Source: Lepas anatifera (lineage: Eukaryota > Arthropoda > Thecostraca > Lepadidae). Taken from it: a stretch of DNA of 64,000 bases. The notes under the pieces are model-generated. The model was not told where the DNA came from, ran no database searches, and saw only the letters and a list, made by a program, of their open reading frames with translations. Below, one piece after another: positions 10,376 to 22,723 of this stretch. The position numbers and the translations under genes were made by a program. The stretch spans positions 248,001-312,000 of the forward strand of contig JAOTON010000334.1 of NCBI GenBank assembly GCA_034440635.1. The letters are read 5' to 3'. How positions within the stretch are numbered: the first letter of the stretch is position 1; each line of letters opens with the position of its first letter.

Positions 10376-13317
10376 GCATTCTTTTGGGCTGAAATTACTT
10401 GTATCATCGAGCTAGGATGCTAAGCTAGCTTAATGCCAAATTTCTTCCACTTCCATCCATTTTAAAGACTTGAAACCATGGTGAGAAGCAGAGGTGGTCC
10501 GAGAAATTTAGCATCCAGAGGTGCAGAAAGTATGCTGGCTGTCACAAACTCAATGTGACGTATGCCTCCTCTGTCACAAAAAGCTGGAAATGATAATTGT
10601 ATACTTGAATACTATTTCCAATATGCTGAATGTCATCTACCTGTCTCTTACTTTTTGCAACAGACAAGGTTCAAGCATCATGCCATTACTGCATGAAAGT
10701 ATTAAACTGTGTTTTCATTTTTAGATCATGTTTATGTTTTGGAAGGAAAATTTCCAATTATGGATCATTGTTTCCAGTATTGGGATCATAACTTTTATTG
10801 GCAACTCTGACTGCAGTTTCCCACCAATGACATGCATTTCCCTTTTTGAAAAAGTTTCCATTTTTGGAAGGAGTGTTTCCAATTATGGTACATTTCCCCG
10901 TGATTAAATGTGGCCATTATCATGAAAATAATTATTATTGGGAACTAATCTATGAATGGGAGCGTGCACCTACACACATTTGGGAACCCTGATCACGGCT
11001 TCCCCCCCCCACTGAACTTCTATCTCACATATCAACAAAAGGGACAAAAATGTCAATGTCAACATAGGATTTGGATCTACCTAAAATGTGTTGGTAAAGT
11101 GGACCTTAGGTAGCATTTTTATAGACAGATCAAATGCTTAAAATTTTCCCCCAATACCTGATTATCACCTGCCTGTTCATTCCTTCTTGCAGTAAAAACT
11201 CTGAGGCAACTACCCTGCATAGATGTAAAATTATGTCTATTGGCCTAATAGGTACCTACAGAGGTATTGGAAGTCTCATACCAAAGAAAGATCCAGTGTA
11301 GTCAAAGTCCTGCTTTAACTCCATGCAATTCAGGTCCTGTGTAATGCTTACCACCACTGGTAGTAAGCAACACACCCCCAACCAGCGTTTTTCAAAGTCT
11401 CTTTCTTTCTGAGATTTTCTGCGATTTCCTGAGATGAGAAGGGGGTCTACCAGGCCCCCTCCAGTGCACGTTAGTGTGTGTTTTAACTCTTTGTGGAGGA
11501 CTGCATTGGCACACATTTGCTATCTGTACAATATTGACATGATAATTTGATCATGAAATCTCACCTGAATTACTGTTGTTGCCAGTCTGTTGCTGGCGCC
11601 AACTCTCCCAACTTCCTCCAGCTCCAAACCTACCTAACCAATCTTGATCTAGGGCACAAATAAGGTACGGCACAAGCAAGCTAAGGAATGAAAAACCAAG
11701 TTTGATATGTGAAAGTGCATTAGTCTCAAAGTAGCCTACATTCATCTTAGATTAGCCATGGGCAGCACTATTTATTCCAGCCAGTTTTAGCCTGCACTTA
11801 TCTCAGATATACCCCAAAAATATGCCCTAAAAAAGTGGCTTCCCACCTGTGTACATTTTTTGGTAAAATAAACATTACGAACTTGTCTTGTCGCTGTTGC
11901 GTAGTTTAGGTAGAATTGCTGCCCAGCTATGTTTATTTCTTTCACTCATTTAGTACTTTTCTTAGTAGCTTTTAGGCGTACTTTATACTAAATTCAAAGA
12001 AATAGGGACCGCTAAATCGAAGAGGCTCAAACTTTAAATATTATTTAACCTGACAAAATGGACAGAGAAATATTTGATAACGTATTTGCGTTATCTTTAA
12101 TGCCTTAAATATGCCCACAATCACGTATTTCTCGAAAAAATTGACTGTCACATTTCGGGCATCTAGGCGGCAACTTTCTGGCAACTACTAACAATCGGCA
12201 CCATTTGGCTGCATGTTAAAATCTGGCAACTGTGACAGCGGTTTCCGGGTTTTCTGCAGCGGGGGTCCCTCGTTTTAGTAGAAACTGAACACAGTACCAA
12301 TATTGTATCACTGATGGTACGCTGTGCAATTCAAGAACAGAATTGCTAAATTAAATTTATCGCTACACGCTTCATTCTGTATTTCGAAAATATGCGGTTT
12401 GATTTTGAACCATACTGTCACGATCACTATTTTGTCACAATTATGCACCTCAATTTTCATAAATGTGTCACAAACCCCAGTAGCCGAGTTGGCAAGTTTC
12501 TGCACCTCTGTTAGCATCTTGTAATACATTTTTGACTAATTACTCGAAAGCCTTTAGAGATAGGTGGGTAGTATAAGTGAGCGAAATGACGGCAAGTATA
12601 AAATTCAGCCATGTCAGTTCTGAGTTTGTGAGTGACATGAGCTTGGAAGCAGGAAGATGCAAATAAAAAGTTTGTTTACTCAATTTCTATTTATGCCTAT
12701 AAAACAAAGAATTTCACATTCACAATTTCCATCTTCAAATATTATCAGGTGGAAGCAATGCTCTTTCATTATTTGAAATGAAAACTCAAATCGGTCAATT
12801 CGATTTTGAGACATTAACGTTGAAGTGAAATGAACCAAAATTCAGTCTTCCGGAAGAACTGTAAAAAGTAGGTCAAAATTTTACGTTTTGCACTCAAAAC
12901 TATGCCTAAGCACAACAAAATTGGCCTAGCTACCGCTAGGTAACTGCCTTTCAGCTAACTGAGGCATGCCTTCTGACATTTCGAGCGCACAAGTCGGCCA
13001 TCAACTTTTAGCAGTTTTTTTGCTGACGTGAGAAATACGCGTTTTCACGCAATAAATATTGTCGGATCAGCTCAATTTTTTCCCCTAGCTGGCCCTTGTT
13101 ATCTTTTGAAAAGGACATAAAATTCAAGTTCATAGCTTAAGAAGAAAAAATTAGAAAAATATAAAACAGAAAAGTTTTAGCCAAAATTTCTCAAAAACTA
13201 TTTTGGATTTCGACTCGGGGCTTCAGTTTGGGTGTCTGGACTAGAAGGGCTATCACCCTACAAAATTCCAGAGCTCTGACATCAATTCTCAGGACTGACA
13301 GACACCAACAACAACAA
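10376..13317. repeat. R-prime module, copy 2, split by a hAT insertion
   Basis: The module runs 10376-10515 and resumes at 12511; the two halves join at TTAGCATC exactly as in the uninterrupted copy near 8990. It ends with ACCAACAACAACAACC before an S head. Confidence 0.75.
10516..12510. mobile_element. hAT-type DNA transposon, non-autonomous, 1995 bp
   Basis: Ends are a perfect 14-bp terminal inverted repeat, CAGAGGTGCAGAAA at 10516 and its complement ending at 12510. It is flanked by identical 8-bp target duplications TTAGCATC (10508-10515 and 12511-12518). An 8-bp duplication and CAG...CTG ends are characteristic of the hAT superfamily. Subterminal TGTCACAAA motifs occur near both ends (about 10540 and, inverted, 12470). 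I find no transposase domain; the longest frames inside (minus strand 11256-11516 and 11551-11745) are not recognisable. The perfect duplication suggests recent insertion. Confidence 0.9.
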
Positions 13318-13730
13318 CCTCGGCCTGCGGCCTCGGCAGGTGCCGCTCCGGCGCAGGAGAAGCCGGTGACAATGTACGTTAGTCAAGCAGTTCGATTGAC
13401 AGGCGAGTGTTTTAAGCAGTATGATACATATACTAACGCGATGTTGGGACTTGAGGTCTAATGTTCTCATTCTGACTACATTCAGTCCCATGTGTAAGTC
13501 CATGTTTTCCTAAACTAACATGTCTCTGCACACTGCGCCACGTTTGTCGTCTGTTCATGTCATCACATAAATAATCACACGTATAAAGTTTGGTTTGTAA
13601 AGTAAAGACTGGCTATGCCCAGAAGAAAGGAGATACAATAGAAAATATTATGGGTTTGCCGACCATATTTCACCTATACCTGGAGATCTTCACACAATTC
13701 AGCCTATTTGTTGTCGAGTTACCTTCGTTT
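13318..13730. repeat. S module, copy 2 (not followed directly by VNTR)
   Basis: The head and the AGAAGCCGGTGAC motif are intact. Its tail ends GTCGAGTTACC and passes into a block of 136-bp periodic palindromes instead of the VNTR, as also happens at 17244. Confidence 0.7.
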
Positions 13731-14330
13731 ATCCTAAGTCCCAGTCCGCATGCGCAGTAAAGTCTGCAGTGAATGAGAGCGAAGATACCGTTATAATTGT
13801 CTGAAGCATGTTGGTATGTCGTTTGTTTGTCTCCTGAACTAAACTATCCCTTATAGCCTAATATTCCTTAGAATTCATACTGAGCATGCGCAGCACAATG
13901 CAATGTCATAATTCCGTGAATTGGGATTAGCAGATAGTATTCTGCTATTACTCTCAAATTTTTAGCCCAATCGGTCTATTGGCTCCCGAGATAGCCTCCC
14001 TGACCATAAGTTTTAATGCGCATGCGCACTTACCTTTGTAGTAAGCAAGGGTGTCAAAACTTTCATACTAAATTTAAGTATGTTTGCTCTCCTCTGTCCA
14101 TGTCCTCTTCTGAAATATCCTCACCTTTAAGGCTTATCTTTAAGATTTCTACTGCGCATGCGCAGGGCAGTGCAGCTTCACTATGACATTATTTGTGGTT
14201 TTCACTCCGTGTCATTTTCTTGTTGACAAAATTTCAAAAAAATCGACCCGTAGGATGCCGGGATAGCCTCTGTTACCATTAGTTCCACTGCGCATGCGCA
14301 GTGACCTTACATTGACCTGAAGACCGGATT
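13731..14330. repeat. Tandem block with GCATGCGCA every 136 bp, copy 1
   Basis: GCATGCGCA starts at 13748, 13884, 14020, 14156 and 14292, exactly 136 bp apart. Sequence around sites 2 and 4, and around sites 3 and 5, is similar (for example GATAGCCTC and ACCATAAGTT before sites 3 and 5), so the basic duplicated unit is probably a 272-bp dimer. The motif fits the NRF-1 consensus form. Confidence 0.8.
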
Positions 14331-14565
14331 CAAAATCTGCATGACCGATTTCCTCTCATTGATATTGTTCGACAATATGGAATAGAGTGCAACGAGATTT
14401 ATATATTATTTACATGTCTAAATACGATAGCGGATACAAGGGGTGAGGCTAGTGGGTTTAAGTCCCCCCCCCATGTGAAAATGCCTAGAGCTATAGCATG
14501 AGCAAAGGATGTTTGGAGGCAATGGCAGAGAGGCTGGAGCTAAAAGGTGAATTCAGGGTAGCGTG

Positions 14566-14811
14566 GGGGCATAGGAGGCACATGCACCCCCCCCTTTGGT
14601 CGATCCTCAGCACCCCCTAAATTGGCCACGGCGCCCCTCAAACATTCGATGGCACCCCTGAAATGTCACTTCCCACCCTTTCCCCTAAGATGCAAAAATT
14701 GGCGCCCATCGGAAGGATTTTACGTGCCAAAAGTTGCGCTCTATGCTCCGGATTACACCCCTTGCCCTGCGAACGGTGCCTCTTCTATCGGTAATCCTTG
14801 ATCCGCCTATG
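14566..14811 (+). mobile_element. hAT-type MITE, 5'-truncated, fused to the VNTR
   Basis: It matches the full MITE at 44816-45057 from the GGAGGCACATGC segment through CCTGAAATGTCAC to the right end CCTTGATCCGCCTATG at 14796-14811. The left inverted repeat is not recognisable. The right terminus continues without break into the first 50-bp VNTR unit. Confidence 0.65.
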
Positions 14812-15600
14812 CTCAAGCTCCTTAGCCCCACCACCGAACTGATATCCTGGATCCGCTAATGCTCCAACTCCTGAGGCCCATCCCCGTACTGATGTCCTGG
14901 ATCCGCCTATGCTCGAGCTCCTCAGCCCCACCCCCTTACTGATGTCCTGGATCCGCCAATGCTCGAACTCCGTAGCCTCACCTTCGTACTGTCCTGGATC
15001 CGCCTATGCTCGAGCTCCCTAGCCCCACCCCGTACTGATGTCCTGGATCTGCCTATGCTCGAGCTCCTTACCCCACCCCGTACTGATGTCCTGGATCCGC
15101 CTATGCTCTAACTCCTTAGCCCCAACTCGGTGCTGATGTCCTGGATTCGCCTATGCTCGATCTCCTTAGCCCACCCCCGTACTGATGTCCTGGGTCCGCC
15201 TATGCTCGAGCTCCTTAGCCCCACCCCCGTATTGATGTCCTGGGTCCGCCTATGCTCGAGCTCCTTAACCCCAACCCCGAACTGATGTCCTGGATCCGCC
15301 TATGCTGGAGCTCCTTAGCCCCACCCGCTACTGATGTCCTGGATCCGCCTATGCTCGAGCTCCTTAGCCCCGTCCCCCGTAATGATGTTCTGGATCCGCT
15401 TATGCTCCAGGTCCCGAGTTCCAACCCGCTCCTGATGTTCTGGATCTGCCTTTGCTCGAGCTCCTTAGCCCCACCCCGTACCCATGTCCTGGATCCGCCT
15501 ATGCTCGAGCTCACTAGCCCCACCCCGGTACTGATGTCTTGGATCCGCCTATGCTCGAGCTCCTTAGCCCCACCCCCCATACTAATAGCCTGGATCCGCC
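14796..15600. repeat. 50-bp VNTR block 2
   Basis: About 16 units, the shortest block in the window. Its first unit overlaps the right terminus of the preceding MITE, which reveals the origin of the unit. It ends inside GGATCCGCC before a P module, exactly as in blocks 1, 5 and 7. Confidence 0.9.
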
Positions 15601-16340
15601 ACTGCTTATTAAGTTTATTTAAGCAGGGAGTGCAAGGAGTCACGTGTCATGGTATCACCACAAAGAGGTTTATTCGGCTGGGAAAGAAATGGTGTGCAAC
15701 GGTGGATCCTTTGGCCAGTGCTACCTATGGTTAGAGGATGCATTAACTAGTGGGTAGATAGATAGACAGATGATAAACTTTTATTGGACGGAAACAATAT
15801 GACAGGTATAACAAATAGATTGATGCAAAAGCCCGAAGGCTTAAGTGGTGGGGCCTCTCTTATCTCTCTCATAAAACACATCACTTTTACCGGACCTATC
15901 ACACACATACACAGTAAGATTTGGACACACATAAAGAAACAAAACACAACAAACCAAACAAGCAAACCAGTTCCTGACCACCCTTTTGTTTTTTATTCGT
16001 CGCAAGTCGCCGCAGCGAGCGGGCCCCTACCGCACGGCCGCCACCCGGCCGTCCGACTGATATGAATATCTAATAGACAACGCGCCCGCCGCACGAGTAG
16101 AGGAGCCGAAACGAGACAGACTACCCTGCCACCACCGGGCATTCGCGCTGGTCTATAGCATGCGTAGATAGCCATGGTATCTGTCTCGCATAGCAGCTAC
16201 CAGTGCGCCGCCCGCAGCGACGCTACGGCCGAACGGCGGGGTGAGGTTTCGAGCGGAAAACTTACTAGCATTGTGTATTACATTTAATTAAAGGTACACT
16301 GTTGTTGCTATGATATGCAACCTGTTGCGATGGCAAGATA
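15601..16340. repeat. P module, copy 3
   Basis: Near-identical to copy 2 through its whole length, with a few substitutions (for example GGGCCCCTACCG for GGGACCCTACCG). Confidence 0.7.
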
Positions 16341-17243
16341 TGTCTTTGAACTAGCTTTTTGCCGAATTTCATCCACTTCCATCTATATTAACCGTTTGAA
16401 ATCCTGGTGTGAAGCAAAAATGAACCGATAAAATTACCACCTTGAAATGTATTTTACGGCTGATAGCGCGGAAGCCGTAAGAGATAAGTGGGGGGTATAA
16501 GCGAGAAAAATGACGGCAACGAAGTTTTCTATCCAGCCGTGTTAAGTTAAATACCGTAGCTATCATGGTCTGGAAACCAGGGGGCTGAGAATAAAAATTT
16601 TAAAAACTTATATTTTATTTTTGCCTCTAAAATAAAAAGTTTCAGTCTGAAAGTTTTTATCTCTAAATATATAATTAAGGAGGCTATTCTCTTTTATTAT
16701 CTGAAATGGGAACTAATTTGTCTTAATTAGATCGGAAGATATAATGGTTTGACTGATATTTTGGGAAATGCAGACCTTCGCAGAATGGGCCAAAAAGGAC
16801 CCTTAAATTTCCGTTTTTGTTTTGTTTCTGTGTTTGTGCAGTACTGCACAAACCGGCCTTTAAATTGGTACTTGACTCAGAACCTGAACTGCTGTAGCTT
16901 CAGATATTTCGAGCCTGTAGTTTAGACTATGAGTTTTATGCCAAATTTAGGGTGCAAAGTTTAAAAGCTAATTTGGAGCCTTAAATTTATAACTTTTTCT
17001 TTCAAACTTTTTGTGTGACCTACAAATTTCCCTGATGTAAAAGGGTGCAAGCTTGAAGACTGTAGATGAATTAGCAAAAAATAGAAATATAAAAGTCAAA
17101 AATCACATAATGCAAAATTCTGGGCAAAATTTTGAAAATTTTGAAAATTGACAACCGTGGTGCTTATTCATTTGGAAGTGCCTTCTATCCACAAAAGTTT
17201 TAGGTCTCTGATACCAGCGCTCAGAACAGACAACAACAACAGA
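16341..17243. repeat. R module, copy 2
   Basis: Carries the perfect 22-bp palindrome at 16832-16853 (half-site GTTTGTGCAGT). It ends in a short CAA tract with no hairpin unit before the S head. Confidence 0.75.
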
Positions 17244-17645
17244 CCTCGGCCTGCGGCCTCGGCAGGTGCCGCTCCGGCGCAGGAGAAGCCGGTGACAATG
17301 TACGTTAGGCAAACAGTTCGATTGACAGACGAGTGTTTTCAGCAGTATGATACTTATACCAACGCAATTTTCGGACTTAAGGTCTTGTGTTCTCAGTATG
17401 ACTCCATTCAATCCCCTTTGTAAGCCCATGTTTTCCTATATTAGCATGTCTCTGGACACTGCGCCACGTTTGCCCTCTGTTCATGTCACCAAATAAATAA
17501 ACACACGTAGAATGGTTGTTTTGTTAAGTAAAGACTGGGCATTACCAGAAGAAAGGAGATACAATACAAATTATGATGAGTTTGCCGACCGTATTTCACC
17601 TATACCTGCAGATTTTCACCCAATTCAGCCAATTTGTTAACGAGT
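17244..17645. repeat. S module, copy 3
   Basis: Standard S head, then a tail that leads to the second 136-bp periodic block. Confidence 0.7.
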
Positions 17646-18260
17646 TAGCTTCGGTTACCCTAAGTCCCAGTCCGCATGCGCAGTAACGTCTGCAGTGAAT
17701 GAGAGCAAAGATACCGTTATAGTTGACTGAAGCATGTTAATATGCCGTTTGTTTGTCTCCTGGTCTAAATGATCCCTTATAGCCTATTATTCCTTAGAAT
17801 TCCTTTTGCACATGCGCATAATAGTGCAGCGTCATAATGCCATCAATTAGGATTAGCAGATGATATTCTGCTTTTACTCGCAAAAATTTGAGCGAAATCG
17901 GTCTATTGGCTCCCGAGACAGCCTCCATGACCATAAGTTCTAATGCGCATGCGCACTGACCTTTGTTGTTACCAAGGGTGACAAAACATTCATGCTTAAT
18001 TTAAGCACGTTGGCTTTCCCTCTGTTCAGGTCCTCCTCTGAAATATGCTTGCCTTTCAGGCTTATCTTCATAATTTCTTCTGCGCATGCGCAGCGCAGTG
18101 CAGCTTCAATGACATTTTTGACTTACATTTCGTGCTATTCTTTTGTTCACAAAATTTCAAGAAAATCAACCCGTAGGTTGCCGAGATAGCCTCTTTTAGC
18201 ATTAGCTCCAGTGCGCATGCGCAGTGACCTTTTGTTGACCTGAATACCACATTCGAAATC
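17646..18260. repeat. Tandem block with GCATGCGCA-like sites, copy 2
   Basis: Homologous to 13731-14330. Palindromic sites are at 17674, about 17810 (one base changed), 17947, 18084 and 18215, i.e. spacings of 136, 137, 137 and 131. Confidence 0.75.
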
Positions 18261-18332
18261 TGCATGGTCGATTGCCTCTCATTGATATTGTTCGGTAATT
18301 TGGTACGGAGTGCAACGAAATCTTCAATCTTT

Positions 18333-18517
18333 ATAATAATTGTTGGGGTTTAACGACGCACCAACTGCCAGGGTCATAAGGCGTCGCCAACTCTCACCCT
18401 GTTGGAAGGGATTTGGGGGATCAGATCGACTTATTCAGAGGCTCCGCCGGGACTTGAACCCTGGACAGGTGGCTTACAAGACAAGGGTGCTATCCACTAA
18501 GCCACCTCATCCCCCAT
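18333..18517 (-). mobile_element. tRNA-derived SINE with target duplication
   Basis: On the minus strand a tRNA-like head with A box TGGCTTAGTGG and B box GGTTCAAGTCC is followed by a body ending GTTGGTGCGTCGTTAAACCCC. Imperfect flanking duplications, CTTCAATCTTT on the left and CTCCAATCTTT on the right, bracket it. Part of the same body recurs at about 45519-45606. Confidence 0.8.
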
Positions 18518-18559
18518 CTCCAATCTTTCATATGCTTATATACATACATGGTGGCTATT

Positions 18560-18830
18560 CAAATGGTGGTAGATACAATGGGCGGAGCTAGGGGCTGAAC
18601 TCCCCCCCCAATGTCAGAATATCTATGGTTAATATAAACACAGAAGCTGTTCCGAGGCAACGGCGGTTAAGGCTCCAGTCCCGTACCAGCCCCAATCCTC
18701 ACTGCTCCCCCGTCCGAAATGTCTTCCATGAGCTATCTCAGCACGCCTCTGGACCCTGCTACCGTTCCCTAGATGCCTGAGGGCATCACTGCTCACTTCC
18801 TCGGATCTCTAAACACGCCTCCGCACCATC
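18560..18830. other. Diverged repeat remnants
   Basis: The first part (GATACAATGGGCGGAGC then a C run) resembles 14430-14540. The rest I do not recognise. No gene. Confidence 0.35.
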
Positions 18831-19975
18831 TGCCGTCTAGTCAGGTTCCCGTCCGCCCCGACCGGCTAGCCACCCGCTGTATGCACTCGGATAGAAATGT
18901 TATGCCTTTCTTGCACGCATTTACCGGCTACAGCCTACTGCCGCGGCACAGAAGGTCCATGCAAGAAGGGCAGAATGACGTCACGTCACGACTCCTGCGG
19001 GAAAAACGGGACCGAAGTATTTTGCCCCTCAGTGGCGAACTAGTCGTCTGAGCGTCATGAAACAAAAACGGCAGAGCTCATAATTTCTCATACTACAGGT
19101 ATAGAGAGAGCCATATATCTCAGTTAAGTATAAAGGCACTTTATCACGTGATGAATATATTACAACCTATGAAAACCGCATCAAATTCAGTCTTTATCAT
19201 CATATAGCTCAAAACCTATGGGAGACGCGCGGGTATGGTCAGGGAAACGGTTGTAGAACTTGAGCCGGGCTTTTTGTTGGAACCAATTTCGAAAAGAAAA
19301 TTTGGAAATTTATAGTCATAAATTCCCAAAAAATCGAAAAAATATTGTATTTTTGCAGAAAAATATTTCCCATTAACTCAGAAACTTGAGTTTAGAATAT
19401 GTTGTTGTAATGACAATACCCATCTCAACAAAGAAAACTGCGCTCAAAAATGTCCAGAATTTTGAAAGTTATATGGTTTCAAAGTTTTAGGCCATAATTG
19501 CAATGTTTTGGAAAAAGGGCCAAAACAGACCTTCAAAATTATGCTTTTGGTTCAGTTTAGTGTCTATGCAGTAATGCACAGTCCATTCTGTCTGTAAAAA
19601 TCCAGTTTGGAACACCTAGCATCATATTCTCAGATATTTCGAACTTATAACTTTAGTAATGCATTTCACTACAAGTTGGAGGTAAAAGTTTCAAAAAATC
19701 ATTTTGGAAGTACAAATTTGGATTTTTTACTTCAAACTTTGAGCAACAACTGGTAATTGATTGTGTGTAAAAGAGTGTAAGTATGAGAGCTGTAGACTAA
19801 AAATAGAAAAATAGAAAAATAAAAGTTTAGAAAAATATATTCCAAAATTTTGGAAAAGTTTTTGCAAAATTCGAAAATCTGCAGCCGTCGGGATTTTTTA
19901 TGGGTTCCTGCCTTTCATCCCTGCAAGTTTCAAGTATCTGATACCAGTACTCAGAACAGACAACAACTACTACTA
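18831..19975. repeat. Q module, copy 2
   Basis: Near-identical to 2421-3531, including the stem-forming GC-rich start (TTTCTTGCA near 18906 pairing with TGCAAGAAGGGCA near 18960) and the AT-rich remainder. Confidence 0.7.
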
Positions 19976-20397
19976 CCTCGGCCTGCGGCCTCGGCAGGTG
20001 CCGCTCTGGCGCAGGAGAAGCCGGTGACAATGTACGTTAGCCAAACAGTTCGATTGACAGGCGAGTTTTTTCAGCAGTTTGATACTTATAACAACGCAAT
20101 GTTGGAGTTTTAGGTTTTGTGTTCTCATTATGGCTCCATTCAATCCCCTGTCTAGGCCCATGTTTTCCTAAATTAGCATGTATCTGCATACTGCACCACG
20201 CTTGCCCTCTGTTCATGTCATCACATAAATAAACACACGTATAATGTTTGTTTTGTTAAGCAAAGACTAAGCATGACCAGAAGAAAGGCGATGCAATATA
20301 AAATATGACGGGTTTTCCGACAGTATTTCACCTATACCTGCAGATTTTCACCCAATTCAGCCTATTTTTTACCGAGTTATGCCCCAGCTCGAGACCT
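19976..20397. repeat. S module, copy 4
   Basis: Standard S module joining a Q module to VNTR block 3. Confidence 0.75.
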
Positions 20398-22434
20398 CAG
20401 CCCCACCACCGAACTGATGTCCTGGATCCGCCTATGCTCGAGCTCCTTACCCCAACCCCTTACATATGTCCTGGATCTGCCTATGCTCGAACTCCGTAGC
20501 CCCACCTCTATACTGCCCTGGACCCGCCTATGCTTGAACTCTTTAGCCCCTACCCCTAATGATGTCCTGGATCCGCCTATGCTCGAGCTCCCGAGCCCCA
20601 CCCACGTACTGATGTCCTGAATCCGCTTATGCTCGAGCTCCTTAGCCCCACTCCCGTACTGATGTCCTGGATCTGCTTATGTTTTAACTCTTTAGCCCCT
20701 ACCTGTTTTAACTCTTTAGCCTCTTGATGTCCTGGATCCGCTTATGCTCGAGCTCCTTAGCCCCACCCCCGTACTGATGTCTTTGATCCGCCTATACTCG
20801 AGCCCCTTAGCCCCGGCCCCGTACTGATGTCCTGGATCCGCCTCTGCTCGAGCTCCTTAGCCCGACACCCATACTGATGTCCTGGATCTGCCTATGCTCG
20901 AGCTCCTTAGCCCCATCTCCGTACAGATGTCCTGGATCCGCCTATGCTGGATCTCCTAGCCCCATCCCCGTACCGATATGCTGGATCCGCCTATGCTCAA
21001 ACCCCTTAGCCTCTAACCCCGTACTGATATCCTGGCTCCGCTTATGCTCGAGCTCCTTAGCCCCACCCCCGTACTGATGTCCTGGATCCGCCTATGCCCG
21101 AACTCTTTAGCCCCTACCCCTCTGCTGATGTCCTGGATCCGCTTATGCTTGAGCTCCTTAGCCCCACCTCTGTACTGATGTCCTTTATCCGCCTATACTC
21201 GAACCCCTTAGCCCCACCCCCGTACTGATGCCCTGGATCCGCCTCTGCTCGAGCTCCTTAGCCCCACACCCATACTGATGTCCTGGATCCGCCTATACTC
21301 CAGCTCTATAGCCCCACCCCCGTACAGATGTCCTGGATCCACCTATGCTCGATCTCCTTAGCCCCACCCCCGTACTGATGTCCTGGATCCGCCTTTACTC
21401 AGGCTCCGGAGCCACACCCCTGCACTGATGTCCTGGATCCGCCTATGCTCGAGCTCCTTAGCCCCACCCCCGAACTGATGTCCTGGAACTGCCTATGCTC
21501 GAACTCCGTAGCCCCACCTCCGTACTGTCCTGGATTCGCCTATACTCAAACTCTTTATTCCCTACCACCCTACTAATGTCCTGGATCCGCCTATGCTGGA
21601 ACGCCCGAGCCCCACCACCGTACTGATGTCCTGGATCCGCCTATGCTCGAGCTCCTTAGCCCCACCCCCGTACTGAGGCCTGGATCCGCCTTTGCTGGAG
21701 CTCCTTAGCCCCACCCCCGTACTGATGTCCTGGATCCTCCTATGCTCGAACTTCTTAGCCCCACCTCCGTACTGATGTCCTGGATCCGCATATGCTCGAA
21801 CTCCTTAGCCCCTACCCCCTACTGATGTCCTGGATCCGCCTATGCTCGAGCTCCTTAGCCCCACCTTCTTCCTGATGTCTTGGATCCGCCTATGCTCGAA
21901 CTCCGTAGCCCCTACCCCCCCCACTGATGTCCTGGATCCGCCTATGCTCGAGCTCCTTACCCCACCCCCTTACTGATGTCCTGGATCCGCCTGTGCTCGA
22001 ACTTCGTAGCCCCACCTCTGTACTGCCCTGGATCCGCCTATGCTCGAACTACTTAGCCCCACCCCCTACTGATGTCCTGGATCCGGCTATGCTCGAGCTC
22101 CCGAGTCTCACCCCGTACTGATGTCCTGATTCCGCTAATGCTCGAGCTGCTTAGCCCCATCCCCGTACTAATGTCCTGGATCCGCCTATGCTCTAACTCC
22201 CTAGCCCGACCCTCGTACCGATGTCCTGGATCCGCCTATGCTCTAACTCCCTAGCCCGACCCTCGTACCGATGTCCTGGATCCGCCTATGCTCTAACTCC
22301 CTAGCCCCACCTTCGTACTGATGTCCTGGGTCCGCCTATGCTCGAACTCTTTAGCCCTTACCCCCATGCTGATGTCCTGGATCCGCTTATGCTCGATCTT
22401 CCTTACCCCCACACCAGTAACGCCCCACCTCCGT
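20398..22434. repeat. 50-bp VNTR block 3
   Basis: About 40 units. A few units are replaced by a variant with TTTTAACTCTTTAGCC (about 20685-20730) also found in blocks 4 and 6 at the same relative place. One unit near 22190-22290 is duplicated exactly. The block ends about 20 bp before a MITE. Confidence 0.95.
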
Positions 22435-22454
22435 GCCCCCCGCCCCCGAAACGA

Positions 22455-22723
22455 CATAGGCGGATCCAAGGGGAAAGGGGACAGGTGTCCCCCATAGAAT
22501 CTTAGCGCCCCCTGAAATTGTCCCGGAAACCCCTGGAAAGTTCGATGGCACCCCCTGAAATGTCGTTTTCCCCGAGATGCAGGTATCGGGGTCTACTGAT
22601 AGGTTTTAGCGCCTACTTGATAGGTTTTTCCGGCCAAAAGTGGCGTCCCTGGTGTAGATAGCGCCCACCAGGAAGTTTCCCCTTCCACCTCGCCCCCGAT
22701 AGGCAATCCTGGATCCGCGTATG
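22455..22723 (+). mobile_element. hAT-type MITE, copy in array (1 of 3)
   Basis: Left end CATAGGCGGATCCAAGG and right end CCTGGATCCGCGTATG form terminal inverted repeats. The interior is a run of GCGCCCCCTGAAA-like segments. Flanking 8-mers CGAAACGA and GGAAGCGA match at six of eight positions, compatible with an old hAT 8-bp duplication. Confidence 0.75.
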
